From positions 1 through 64,000 of the forward strand of contig CAJURN010000015.1 in assembly GCA_910589055.1 (NCBI GenBank): a stretch of 64,000 nucleotides of DNA, written 5' to 3'. Source of the DNA: an uncultured Muribaculaceae bacterium. GTDB taxonomy: Bacteria > Bacteroidota > Bacteroidia > Bacteroidales > Muribaculaceae. The notes beneath the pieces are model-generated. The model was not told the DNA's origin. It saw only the letters and a program-made list of their open reading frames with translations, and did not search any database. Positions within the stretch are counted from its first letter, which is position 1. Every line of letters begins with the position of its first letter. Shown here piece by piece: positions 15,131 through 24,190 of this stretch. The translations under genes and the position numbers were made by a program.

Positions 15131-17173
15131 TTAGAGCAGGCTTACCGAGCGGCGGATAAACTCGCTCAGAGCCTCGCCTTTGAGAAGGCCGTTGCCAAGA
15201 AGGGCAAGGTCGATGAGCTGCTTGACAAGGGGCTGGCCGGAAGCGTACTTGCGCACGATTGTTTCCTGCTTTTCGCGAGAGTCGGCCACGGCTTTTTCAA
15301 GGTCTTTCACTTTCTGCTCGTCTTCGGCGGAAAGTTTGGCGTCCTTGGCAGCGTCGCGGATGGCGGTGATCTCGGCGTTGTCCTTCTCAACTGTGTCGGC
15401 CAGGGGCTTGATCTCGGCGTCGAGAGCTGACGACGCTTCGTCGCGCATCTTCACAACCAGCGGATGCTCGGTGTTGACAACAAGCATGTAGCTGTCGGGG
15501 AGTTCGCCGTAGAAATTCATGCCCGGCTGAAGTGCGGCCAAGTCCTTCATGCGTCGCATGTATTCGTTCTGAGTGATTACGATAGGCTGGTCGGTGGGAG
15601 CGAGCGCCTCGAACGATACGAGGAATGAAGTCTTGTCGATGACGGGGAGCTGTGAGTTGAACACAGTTGTCATGATATTGCGCTGGAGCGGCGTGAGGTC
15701 GGCTTCCTTGCGGCCTGATTTGCGGATGAGGTTGTCGATAACGTCGGAGTCGACACGGACAAGGCGGGTCTTTTCAAGTTTCTGTTCGAGCAGACCCACG
15801 AAATGATTGTCGAGCTGTCCGTCAAGCAGCAGCACATTGTAGCCCTTGTCGTTGGCGGCCTTGATGTAGCTGTGCTGAGCCACGGGGTCTGTGGTGTACA
15901 GGTAGATGATATTGCCGTCGGAGTCGGTCTGCGATGCTTCAACGAGAGTCTTGTACTCGTCGAGGGTGTAATACTTGCCCTCGGTGTCCTTCAGGAGAAG
16001 GAATTTCATGGCCTGCTCGCAGAATTTCTCGTCGGTGAGCATGCCGTAGATGATGAACAGGCGGATATCGTCCCATTTCTTTTCGTATTCGGCGCGGTCG
16101 GCCTTGAAAAGCTCTTCAAGACGGGAAGCGACTTTCTTTGTGATGTAGCCGGAGATTTTTTTCACGGCAGTGTCGCTCTGGAGATAGGAACGCGACACGT
16201 TCAGAGGGATGTCGGGCGAATCAATCACACCCTGCATCAGGGTCATGAACTCGGGCACGACGCCTTCCACGGAGTCGGTGACAAAAACCTGGTTGCAATA
16301 GAGGGAGATGCGGTTCTTGTTGATGTCGAAATTCGACTTGATTTTCGGGAAGTAGAGTATGCCGGTGAGGGTGAAAGGATAGTCCACGTTGAGGTGAATC
16401 CAGAACAGAGGATCGTCCTGGCCGGGATAAAGTTCGGAGTAGAAGTTGCGGTAGTCCTCGTCGGTAAGGTCGGCCGGTTTCTTGGTCCACAGAGGTTCGG
16501 TGGCGTTTACCACGAGATCGCGGTCGGTATCGACGTATTTTCCGTCCTTCCATTCCTGCTCCTTGCCGGAGATTACGGGCACGGGAAGGAAGCGGCAATA
16601 CTTTTTCAGAAGTGTGTCGATGCGTATCTGGTCGAGGAATTCCTTGCTTTCCTCGTCGATGTAAAGAATGATGTCGGTACCACGGTCGGTGCGGTCGCCC
16701 GCGCTCATGGTGTACTCGGGAGATCCGTCACATTCCCAGCGCACGGATTCGGCGCCGTCTTTGTAGCTGAGCGAGTTGATTACAACTTTCTTCGCCACCA
16801 TGAAGGCCGAATAGAATCCGAGGCCAAAGTGGCCGATGATTGAATTTGCGGTGTCTTTGTATTTTTCAAGAAATTCCTCGGCGCCGGAGAAGGCAATCTG
16901 ATTGATGTACTTGTCGATGTCTTCGGCGGTCATGCCCACGCCGCGGTCGCTCACGGTAAGCGTTCCGGCTTCCTTGTCGACAGTCACACGCACGTCGAGC
17001 GTGCCGAGCTCGCCCTTGAATTCTCCGAAAGATGAGAGTGTGCGGATTTTCTGGGTTGCGTCAACTGCGTTGGAAACGAGTTCGCGGAGAAAGATTTCGT
17101 GGTCGCTGTAAAGAAATTTTTTGATGACGGGGAAGATGTTCTCAGTCGTTACCCCGATTTTTCCTGTTGCCAT
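15131..17173 (-). CDS. htpG: Molecular chaperone HtpG (Hsp90)
   Basis: A 680-residue cytosolic Hsp90 dimer that remodels client proteins using ATP. The GHKL ATPase domain is intact: ELVSNAVDATQK (Glu and Asn of the N box), DRGVGMTAEDI and GHFGLGFYSAFMVAKK. The middle domain contains IYFP/KIKSNFDINKNRISLYCNQVF and the catalytic-loop Arg in LNVSRSYLQSD. The C-terminal dimerisation domain ends GEALSEFIRRSVSLL. The length is slightly above E. coli HtpG (624), as usual for Bacteroidetes. It lies downstream of clpC on the same strand but is separated by a 3' repeat array and a terminator, so it is probably transcribed independently. No clear -7 box was found in the AT-rich leader, so a stress-specific promoter is possible. 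Confidence 0.97.
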   Translation of the reverse strand: MATGKIGVTTENIFPVIKKFLYSDHEIFLRELVSNAVDATQKIRTLSSFGEFKGELGTLDVRVTVDKEAGTLTVSDRGVGMTAEDIDKYINQIAFSGAEEFLEKYKDTANSIIGHFGLGFYSAFMVAKKVVINSLSYKDGAESVRWECDGSPEYTMSAGDRTDRGTDIILYIDEESKEFLDQIRIDTLLKKYCRFLPVPVISGKEQEWKDGKYVDTDRDLVVNATEPLWTKKPADLTDEDYRNFYSELYPGQDDPLFWIHLNVDYPFTLTGILYFPKIKSNFDINKNRISLYCNQVFVTDSVEGVVPEFMTLMQGVIDSPDIPLNVSRSYLQSDTAVKKISGYITKKVASRLEELFKADRAEYEKKWDDIRLFIIYGMLTDEKFCEQAMKFLLLKDTEGKYYTLDEYKTLVEASQTDSDGNIIYLYTTDPVAQHSYIKAANDKGYNVLLLDGQLDNHFVGLLEQKLEKTRLVRVDSDVIDNLIRKSGRKEADLTPLQRNIMTTVFNSQLPVIDKTSFLVSFEALAPTDQPIVITQNEYMRRMKDLAALQPGMNFYGELPDSYMLVVNTEHPLVVKMRDEASSALDAEIKPLADTVEKDNAEITAIRDAAKDAKLSAEDEQKVKDLEKAVADSREKQETIVRKYASGQPLVKQLIDLALLGNGLLKGEALSEFIRRSVSLL

Positions 17174-17239
17174 ATATTATATAGTTTTTGAGTTTTTTGC
17201 TGAAAATAGATTTGTTGTCGCTGTTATAACAACATGCAA

Positions 17240-17266
17240 AAAAAATGCCATGCCGTCAGGCATGAC
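17240..17266 (-). terminator. Intrinsic terminator downstream of clpC
   Basis: Minus strand stem GTCATGCC-TGAC-GGCATGGC followed by A and a T8 run. It lies beyond the GGCAAG-word array and just upstream of the htpG leader. Confidence 0.8.
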
Positions 17267-17301
17267 ATTTTGGCAGATTTATGTAAGTTTAGCATAATTT
17301 T

Positions 17302-17456
17302 AGGCAAGAAGGCATATTAGGTAAGAAGGCAAATCAGGTAAAAAGGCAAGAAAATACCTATCCGTTGCCTGTTTACCTTTTCACCTGTTTGCCCAATCAC
17401 CTCCTTTGCAATTTCTTGCCTGCCGAAGGCAATTGCCTTTTCACCTTCTTGCCTAT
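17302..17456 (-). repeat. GGCAAGAAGG word array with inverted half, starting at the clpC stop
   Basis: On the clpC sense strand the words TAGGCAAGAAGG, TGAAAAGGCAA, GGCAAGAAA, GGTGAAAAGG and AACAGGCAA run from 17456 to about 17366; complementary words (CTTGCCTTTTTACC, TTGCCTTCTTACC, TGCCTTCTTGCC) fill 17355-17302. The clpC stop codon TAG (17453-17455) is itself the first TAG of a TAGGCAAG word. Confidence 0.75.
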
Positions 17457-20044
17457 TCCTCCGGATTCTCGAGAAGGGGCTGCTCCGAGGGCGGAAGGAC
17501 ATGTGTGGTGATTTTTTCCGTCTCGCGGTCGTAATCCACGATGATTTCAGATGCGTCTCCCACGGTTCCGCTCAGCAGAAGCTCGGCAAGCTCGTCCTCA
17601 AGATATTTCTGGATGGCGCGCTTGAGCGGACGTGCGCCGAACTGTACATCGCAGCCTTTCGATGCGATGAAGTTCTTGGCCTCGTCGCTGATAGTGATTG
17701 TGTAGCCGAGGTCGCCGAGACGGTGGTAGAATCCCGACAGTTCGATGTCGATGATTTTGAAAATAGCGTCGCGGTCGAGCTGGTCGAATATCACGATGTC
17801 GTCGATTCGGTTAAGGAACTCAGGCGAAAATGCCTTGTTGAGAGCCTTTGACAGCACTCCGTGGGAATATTCACGGTCGACCTCGCGGGTGGTGAAGCCC
17901 ACTCCGGAGCCGAATTCCTTGAGCTGACGTGTTCCGATGTTCGAGGTCATGATGATTATGGTGTTCTTGAAGTCGATACGGCGTCCGAGACTGTCGGTGA
18001 GACGGCCTTCGTCCATCACCTGCAGGAGCAGGTTGAACACGTCGGGATGAGCCTTTTCGATTTCGTCAAGGAGCACGACGGAGTAGGGGTGGCGGCGCAC
18101 GCGTTCGGTGAGCTGGCCTCCTTCCTCGTATCCTACGTAGCCGGGAGGCGCTCCGATAAGGCGCGACACGCTGAATTTCTCCATATATTCGCTCATGTCG
18201 ATTCGCACAAGGGTATCGGCGGAGTCAAAAAGGTATTCGGCGAGTTTCTTGGCAAGGTGTGTTTTTCCCACACCGGTGGGGCCGAGGAACATGAATGTGC
18301 CGATGGGTTTGTTGGGGTCTTTCAGGCCCAGACGGTTGCGCTGGATTGCCTTTACGATCTTGGCGATGGCGGCATCCTGACCGATGATGGAGCTTTTGAG
18401 TTTCGGACCCATCTCAAGAAGGCGTATGCCTTCGGCCTGAGCGATGCGCTGAACGGGCACGCCTGTCATCATCGCAACGACTTCGGCCACGCGGTCGGCA
18501 TCGACAACCTCGCGGTTTTCCTCCATGGCCTTTTCCCATACCTTGCGTTCTTCCTCGATTCGGCGGGCAAGTTCGCTGGCCTCGTCGCGGAGCTTGGTGG
18601 CACGGGCGAAATCATGAGCCTGGGCGGCTTCTGACTTCTCGGCGCTGATGCGTTCATATTCTTTCTCGAGAGCCTCGAAAGCGGGCGGAACGGATATATT
18701 TGTGATTCGTACGCGCGAGCCGGCTTCGTCGAGTGCGTCGATGGCCTTGTCGGGGAAATTGCGGTCGGACACGTAGCGGTCGGTGAGTTTCACGCAGGCT
18801 TCGAGTGCCTCGGGGGTGTAGATGACGCCGTGGTGTTCCTCGTATTTGGGCTTGATGTTGTTGAGAATCGTGAGGGTTTCCTCTGCGGTCGTGGGCTCAA
18901 CCATCACTTTCTGGAAGCGGCGTTCGAGTGCACCGTCCTTTTCTATATTGACACGGTACTCGTCAAGGGTCGTTGCGCCGATGCACTGGATTTCGCCGCG
19001 TGCGAGGGCGGGTTTGAGCAGGTTGGCCGCGTCCATCGAGCCTTGGGCGTTTCCGGCTCCGACGATGGTGTGGATTTCGTCGATAAACAGGATTACGTCG
19101 GGATTCTTGGTAAGCTCATTGAGGATGGCTTTGATTCGTTCCTCGAACTCGCCGCGGTATTTTGTACCGGCCACAATCGAGGCCATGTCGAGCGACACCA
19201 CGCGTTTGTCGAAGAGGATGCGCGACACCTTTCGCTGGATAATGCGGAGTGCCAGACCTTCGACGATAGCGGATTTTCCCACGCCGGGTTCGCCGATGAG
19301 CACGGGATTGTTTTTCTTGCGGCGGCTCAAAATCTGGGCAAGGCGTTCGATTTCGACCTCGCGGCCTACCACGGGGTCGAGCTTTCCGAGTTCGGCGGCA
19401 CGGGTCATGTCGTTGCCGAACTTGTCGAGCATCGGGGTGTCGCCACCGCGTGAGCCGCGGCGGAATTTTCCGGCTCCGGCCTTGGCGTCGTCGCTCTTGG
19501 GCGACTGCTTGGCCTGCCCGGAATCGCCCTGCGAGGGACGTTCCGGAGCGGCGTCCTCGTCCGGATCGTCGGCGAAGTCGGCGCCGGCACGCGGAGCGGA
19601 AGCTATGTCGGCCATGGCTTCGCGCCGCAGGGTCTCGTAGTCGAGACCGGCTGATATGTAGTTTTGGATCAATGACATGTTTCTTACTTCTTTGTTGTGG
19701 AACAGAGCAAGCAGGAGATGCTCAACGTCGACCTGTTCGGCTTTCAGGTATCGCGCTTCGAGAATCGCGAGCTTGATTACAAGGGTTACTATGCGGTTGA
19801 AATAGCCCGGAATATCCTCCCGGGGAGCGTTTTCATAAAGAGCCATGTCGAGTTCTTCCTTGAGCTCGGCAAGGCGTTCACGGCCTACCACGCGCTCCAT
19901 CAGAGCCGCCGAAGCCGTTCCCGGTTCGGAGAGTTCGAGCAGCAGGTGCGCAGGCATGATGGTGCTGTTGTTGTGTTGCACGCATTGGTGTCTGAGCCTC
20001 TGGATGAGCTCGCGGGCGGAGTCTGTATATTGCTTGTTTTCCAT
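17453..20044 (-). CDS. clpC: ATP-dependent Clp protease ATP-binding subunit ClpC
   Basis: An 863-residue Hsp100 unfoldase that feeds substrates into ClpP. It has an N-terminal Clp repeat domain (1-145), a charged low-complexity linker (150-205), AAA module 1 with Walker A GEPGVGKS at 251-258 and Walker B ILFIDEIHT, a short middle coiled coil (EKEYERISAEKSEAAQ region), and AAA module 2 with GPTGVGKTHLAKKLA and VVLLDEIEKAHPD. The loop GSGVGFTT carries the VGF tripeptide that docks ClpP, which argues for ClpC/ClpA rather than ClpB. clpP is not in the window. The promoter region contains a near-perfect sigma-54-type sequence (20058-20073). The 3' end opens directly into a repeat array. Confidence 0.95.
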   Translation of the reverse strand: MENKQYTDSARELIQRLRHQCVQHNNSTIMPAHLLLELSEPGTASAALMERVVGRERLAELKEELDMALYENAPREDIPGYFNRIVTLVIKLAILEARYLKAEQVDVEHLLLALFHNKEVRNMSLIQNYISAGLDYETLRREAMADIASAPRAGADFADDPDEDAAPERPSQGDSGQAKQSPKSDDAKAGAGKFRRGSRGGDTPMLDKFGNDMTRAAELGKLDPVVGREVEIERLAQILSRRKKNNPVLIGEPGVGKSAIVEGLALRIIQRKVSRILFDKRVVSLDMASIVAGTKYRGEFEERIKAILNELTKNPDVILFIDEIHTIVGAGNAQGSMDAANLLKPALARGEIQCIGATTLDEYRVNIEKDGALERRFQKVMVEPTTAEETLTILNNIKPKYEEHHGVIYTPEALEACVKLTDRYVSDRNFPDKAIDALDEAGSRVRITNISVPPAFEALEKEYERISAEKSEAAQAHDFARATKLRDEASELARRIEEERKVWEKAMEENREVVDADRVAEVVAMMTGVPVQRIAQAEGIRLLEMGPKLKSSIIGQDAAIAKIVKAIQRNRLGLKDPNKPIGTFMFLGPTGVGKTHLAKKLAEYLFDSADTLVRIDMSEYMEKFSVSRLIGAPPGYVGYEEGGQLTERVRRHPYSVVLLDEIEKAHPDVFNLLLQVMDEGRLTDSLGRRIDFKNTIIIMTSNIGTRQLKEFGSGVGFTTREVDREYSHGVLSKALNKAFSPEFLNRIDDIVIFDQLDRDAIFKIIDIELSGFYHRLGDLGYTITISDEAKNFIASKGCDVQFGARPLKRAIQKYLEDELAELLLSGTVGDASEIIVDYDRETEKITTHVLPPSEQPLLENPEE

Positions 20045-20057
20045 ATTGTGATGCTAA

Positions 20058-20073
20058 TGCAAGAACTGTGCCA
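20058..20073 (-). promoter_or_regulatory. Sigma-54 (RpoN)-like promoter upstream of clpC
   Basis: Minus strand reads TGGCACAGTTCTTGCA, matching the -24/-12 consensus TGGCACGNNNNTTGCW at every fixed position except one (A for G at position 7). The predicted start would be about 3 bases before the clpC ATG (20044), giving an almost leaderless mRNA, which weakens the case. Confidence 0.35.
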
Positions 20074-20158
20074 AGTATTGCGAATAAGCGGCACTTTAAA
20101 ATAAAATAAAATTTGGCCTTCAAAAGTTCAAAAGTACTATTTTTCCGAAAAAAAACCG

Positions 20159-20166
20159 TACCTTTG
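20159..20166 (+). promoter_or_regulatory. -7 element of gyrA
   Basis: TACCTTTG, 90 bases before the gyrA ATG at 20257. It sits inside the upstream extension of the open frame and therefore argues against a start at 20113. Confidence 0.65.
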
Positions 20167-20256
20167 TATGATAATTTTAAGAAGAAAAAATCCGGGCTTC
20201 CCCCGCCCGAATCCTCTTTTTTATCCAAACGACTAATTAGCATCACTTTATACAGC

Positions 20257-22854
20257 ATGATGGAAGAAGATCGTATTTTTAAGATCAGTATTGAAAATGA
20301 AATGAAGTCGGCCTACATCGACTATTCCATGTCGGTGATTGTGTCGCGTGCCCTCCCTGATGTCCGTGACGGTATGAAACCCGTACACCGCCGTGTGCTT
20401 TTCGGAATGGACGAGATGGGCAATAACAGCAATAAACCCCACAAGAAAGCTGCCAACTGCGTAGGTGAGGTAATGGGTAAGTATCACCCCCACGGTGACT
20501 CGTCGATCTACGGCACGGTAGTGCGTATGGCTCAGGACTGGGCTCTACGCTACACCCTCGTCGACGGTCATGGTAACTTCGGTTCTATCGACGGCGACTC
20601 CCCCGCGGCCATGCGTTACACGGAAGTGCGTCTTTCCCGCATGGGAGAGGAAATGCTCCGCGACATCGACTCCGACACAGTTGATTTCCAGCCCAACTAC
20701 GATAACTCCCGCCGTGAGCCGGTGGTTCTTCCCACCCGTTTCCCCAACCTGCTTGTGAACGGTGCCTCCGGTATCGCCGTAGGTATGGCTACCAACATGC
20801 CGCCTCACAACCTTACCGAGTCAATCAACGCTTCAATCGCGCTCATCGACAACCCCGAGCTCACCATTCCGGAACTGATGGAGCACATCACTGCTCCCGA
20901 CTTCCCCACAGGCGGTATCATCTACGGCTACAACGGCGTACGCGACGCCTATGAGACCGGCCGCGGACGTATCGTTATCCGTGCACGTGCCGAAATCGAA
21001 TCCGGCAATACCCACGACACCATCGTTATTCATGAGATCCCCTACGGAGTCAACAAGGCTGAGCTTGTAAAATACATCGCCGAACTTGTCAACGAGAAGA
21101 AAATCGACGGTATCGCCGACATCAACGACGAGAGCGACTACAAGGGCATGCGCATTGTAATTAAGGTGAAGACCGACGCCAATGCGAACGTTGTGCTCAA
21201 CAAGCTCTTCAAGATGACCCAGCTTCAGGCGTCGTTCAGCGTCAACAACGTGGCTCTCGTAAATGGCCGTCCGCGCACGCTCAACATCAAGGAGCTGCTC
21301 CAGGCGTTTGTCGACCACCGTCATGAAGTGGTTATCCGCCGCACCAATTTCGAGCTCAGAAAAGCCCGCGAGCGCGCCCACATCCTCGAAGGTTTGATGA
21401 TTGCCGTCGAGAATATCGACGAGGTAATCAATATCATCCGCTCGTCGTCGACTCCCGACGAAGCCCGTCAGCGACTCTCTGAACGCTTCGGCCTGTCGGA
21501 AGTACAGACCCAGGCAATCGTTGACATGCGTCTGCGCAGCCTTACAGCCCTGATGATTGACGACCTCCGCCGCGACATCGACGAAATCCACGCACGCATC
21601 GCCGAGCTCGAGCTTATCCTCACCGACGACCACGTGTGCCGCGAGCTCATCAAGACGGAACTTATCGAGGTACGCGACAAATTCGGCGACGAACGCCGCA
21701 CCACCATCGACTACACCGCAGGCGACTTCAATGCCGAAGACTTCTATGCCGACGACGACATGATTATCACAATCTCTCATCTCGGATATATCAAGCGTAC
21801 TCCGCTGGCCGATTTCCGCGCCCAGAACCGCGGCGGTGTGGGAGCCAAAGGCAGCGACACCCGCGATTCCGACTTCATCGAGCACATCTACACCGCATCC
21901 ATGCACAACACGATGCTCTTCTTCACCGACAAGGGTCTCGTGTACAAGATGCGTGTCTATGACCTCCCCGAAGGAGCCAAGAACAGCAAAGGCCGTGCGC
22001 TTCAGAACCTCCTCAACATCGAGGCAGGCGACCAGGTCAACGCCTTTATCCGCATCAAGCAGATTGACGATCCCGAATTCACCGGCTCGCACTACCTCGT
22101 GTTCGCCACCAAAAACGGTATCATCAAGAAGACTTCACTTGCCGAATACGCCCGTGTGCTTGCCAAGGGTAAGAAGGCCATCGTTATCCGCGAGGGCGAC
22201 AAACTTATCGGCGTAGAGCTTACCGACGGCAATTCCGAAATCCTCATGGCTAACCGCAATGGCCGTGCAATCCGCTTCCACGAGTCCAAGCTCAGGACAA
22301 TGGGACGTGTGTCCACCGGTGTGCGCGGCATGCGCCTCGACGACGACGGCCGCGATGAAGTTGTAGGACTTGTCACTATGGGTGCCGACACCGACAACAG
22401 CGTCATGGTGCTTTCTCAGGAAGGCTTCGGCAAACGTTCGGTTCTCGACAGCTACCGCATCACCAACCGTGGCGGAAAGGGCGTCAAGACAATGAACATC
22501 ACCGAAAAGACCGGTACTCTCGTCGCCTTCAAGAGCGTCAACGACGACAACGACCTCGTTATCATCAACAAGTCGGGTATCACACTGCGTATCCACGTTG
22601 CCGACCTCCGTATCATGGGTCGTGCCACACAGGGTGTGCGCATCATCAACCTTGACAAGCGCAACGACGTTATAGCTTCGGTATGCTGTGTGGATGCCGA
22701 TCCCGAGGAAGAAACAGTTGAGGTGCTCGACGCCGAAGAACTCCCCGGACTCTCCGATGCCGAAGTTGAGGCAGACGAAGAAATTGTGGAAGAAGAGGAA
22801 ATCGACGACGCAGCCGAAGAAAATGACTCCGAAGAAAACGACTCCATAGAATGA
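20257..22854 (+). CDS. gyrA: DNA gyrase subunit A
   Basis: An 865-residue catalytic subunit of gyrase, which introduces negative supercoils with GyrB. The breakage-reunion domain has the active-site Tyr in SPAAMRYTEVRLS and the quinolone-resistance region KYHPHGDSSIYGTVVRMAQ. The position equivalent to E. coli Ser83 is Ser, and that of Asp87 is Gly (codon 20512-20514). The C-terminal beta-pinwheel starts near DDDMIITISHLGYIKR and carries the GyrA box as QNRGGVGAKG. A strongly acidic tail (ending EENDSEENDSIE) follows. The start is MMEEDRIFKISIENEM: the frame is open upstream, but the -7 box at 20159 excludes that part. It is followed 35 bases later by a TPR protein, an arrangement usual in Bacteroidales. 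Confidence 0.97.
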   Translation: MMEEDRIFKISIENEMKSAYIDYSMSVIVSRALPDVRDGMKPVHRRVLFGMDEMGNNSNKPHKKAANCVGEVMGKYHPHGDSSIYGTVVRMAQDWALRYTLVDGHGNFGSIDGDSPAAMRYTEVRLSRMGEEMLRDIDSDTVDFQPNYDNSRREPVVLPTRFPNLLVNGASGIAVGMATNMPPHNLTESINASIALIDNPELTIPELMEHITAPDFPTGGIIYGYNGVRDAYETGRGRIVIRARAEIESGNTHDTIVIHEIPYGVNKAELVKYIAELVNEKKIDGIADINDESDYKGMRIVIKVKTDANANVVLNKLFKMTQLQASFSVNNVALVNGRPRTLNIKELLQAFVDHRHEVVIRRTNFELRKARERAHILEGLMIAVENIDEVINIIRSSSTPDEARQRLSERFGLSEVQTQAIVDMRLRSLTALMIDDLRRDIDEIHARIAELELILTDDHVCRELIKTELIEVRDKFGDERRTTIDYTAGDFNAEDFYADDDMIITISHLGYIKRTPLADFRAQNRGGVGAKGSDTRDSDFIEHIYTASMHNTMLFFTDKGLVYKMRVYDLPEGAKNSKGRALQNLLNIEAGDQVNAFIRIKQIDDPEFTGSHYLVFATKNGIIKKTSLAEYARVLAKGKKAIVIREGDKLIGVELTDGNSEILMANRNGRAIRFHESKLRTMGRVSTGVRGMRLDDDGRDEVVGLVTMGADTDNSVMVLSQEGFGKRSVLDSYRITNRGGKGVKTMNITEKTGTLVAFKSVNDDNDLVIINKSGITLRIHVADLRIMGRATQGVRIINLDKRNDVIASVCCVDADPEEETVEVLDAEELPGLSDAEVEADEEIVEEEEIDDAAEENDSEENDSIE

Positions 22855-22889
22855 ACAACCTAATTTATAACAATATAAAAACACTAAAG

Positions 22890-24122
22890 ATGAAAAAAAT
22901 CAGTTTTCTGGCTCTTTGCCTCGCAGCAGGTTTCTGCGCCAATGCGCAGGAGGCTGTAGTTAAGGAAGCGGAACGCGCCATGAAAGGCGACCAGACTTTC
23001 GAGAAAGTTGTGGAAATCATCACTCCGGCTTTCCAGGATCCTCAGACCGCATCCGATGCCAAAACGTACTACATCCCCGGTAACACCGCCTTCTCCCAGT
23101 ACGACAAATTCCTGGCTCTGAAACAGCTCAATCAGCTCGACAAACTTCCCGCCAATCCCGAAGTTGCCATGGGTAATCTTCTTGTCCAGGGCTACAACTA
23201 CTTCATGAAGGCTCTCCCCCTTGACTCCGTGACAGATGCAAAGGGTAAAGTGAAGACTAAATATTCCAAGGACATGGTGAGCAAACTCGCCGGTCACTTC
23301 TCCGACTATACCTCTGCCGGTGTTGACCTTTTCAATGCAAAGGACTACAAGGGCGCGTATGACGCATGGGGAATCTTCGGCGCGTTGGCCGAAATGCCCG
23401 AGGTGGCAAAGAAAGTTGCCAACATGCCAGCCGATACCATCTTCGGTGAAATCTATTTCAACCAGGGTATCGCCGCCTGGCAGATGAACGACCTTAAGGC
23501 CGCCCTCAAGTCTTTCCTTAACGCCAAGAGCAAAGGCTACACCAAAAAATCGGTTTATGACTACGCTCTTGCTGTTGCCGCAGGCGACAACAATAAGGAA
23601 GCCGTCCTCGAAGTTGCCAAGGAAGCTCTTCCCCTCTACGGAAAGGAAGACAACACCTACATGGGTCAGATCGTAAACTATTATCTCCAGAACAAGGAAC
23701 TCGACAAGGCTTTTGACGTAATCAATCAGGCTATCGCTTCCGAACCCGACAACGCACAGTACTACGTTATCCAGGGTGTGCTCTATGAAAACGCTGAAAA
23801 GCGTGCCGAAGCAAAGGCTGCCTACAAGAAAGCCGTTGAACTTGACGGAGAGAACGCACAGGCTCTCTACAACTATGGCCGTCAGATCTGCGAGGATGCT
23901 TACGCACTCGGCGATTCCGCACCCACAAGCCCCGAGGAATACGACGCTTACTACGCTGAGAAAATCAAACCTCTCTTTGTTGAAGCAGCAACCATCCTTG
24001 AAAAGGCTTTCGAGATTGACTCTGAAAACAGCGACATTCTCAAGTACCTCGAGAACGTTTACTACAACCTCCGCGACGAAGAAAAGATGGAGTACACCAA
24101 GACCCGTCTTCAGAACCTCTGA
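22890..24122 (+). CDS. Secreted tetratricopeptide-repeat protein
   Basis: A 410-residue protein with signal peptide MKKISFLALCLAAGFCANAQ, so periplasmic or outer-membrane associated. Helical repeats with TPR character occur through the middle and C-terminus (EIYFNQGIAAWQMNDLKAAL; DKAFDVINQAIASEPDNAQY; AKAAYKKAVELDGENAQALY), probably five or six units. No catalytic motif is present, so it is likely a scaffold. It lies just after gyrA and probably shares its transcript. The ATG at 22890 fits the signal peptide, although the frame opens at 22851, overlapping the gyrA stop. A strong terminator follows. Confidence 0.88.
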   Translation: MKKISFLALCLAAGFCANAQEAVVKEAERAMKGDQTFEKVVEIITPAFQDPQTASDAKTYYIPGNTAFSQYDKFLALKQLNQLDKLPANPEVAMGNLLVQGYNYFMKALPLDSVTDAKGKVKTKYSKDMVSKLAGHFSDYTSAGVDLFNAKDYKGAYDAWGIFGALAEMPEVAKKVANMPADTIFGEIYFNQGIAAWQMNDLKAALKSFLNAKSKGYTKKSVYDYALAVAAGDNNKEAVLEVAKEALPLYGKEDNTYMGQIVNYYLQNKELDKAFDVINQAIASEPDNAQYYVIQGVLYENAEKRAEAKAAYKKAVELDGENAQALYNYGRQICEDAYALGDSAPTSPEEYDAYYAEKIKPLFVEAATILEKAFEIDSENSDILKYLENVYYNLRDEEKMEYTKTRLQNL

Positions 24123-24146
24123 TTGTAGAAACTGAACAAAACGAAT

Positions 24147-24190
24147 CGCCCCAAAGGTCCGCAAGCCGGACTTTTGGGGCGATTTTTATT
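24147..24190 (+). terminator. Intrinsic terminator of gyrA-TPR
   Basis: CGCCCCAAAGGTCCG (24147-24161) pairs with CGGACTTTTGGGGCG (24167-24181) around a short loop and is followed by ATTTTTATT. Confidence 0.9.

Noticed and set aside
15803..16843. 346-codon open frame antisense to htpG
   Set aside because: htpG motifs are intact on the minus strand; the antisense translation has no family features.
20113..20256. Earlier gyrA start giving a 913-residue protein
   Set aside because: The -7 box TACCTTTG at 20159 lies inside this stretch, and the family N-terminus aligns with the ATG at 20257.
20833..22092. 419-codon open frame antisense to gyrA
   Set aside because: gyrA is certain; the antisense frame has unstructured Val/Asp/His-rich composition typical of shadow frames.
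22884..24164. 426-codon open frame antisense to the TPR gene
   Set aside because: The opposite strand encodes a signal peptide and TPR units. The antisense product has no recognisable motif and its end covers the terminator.
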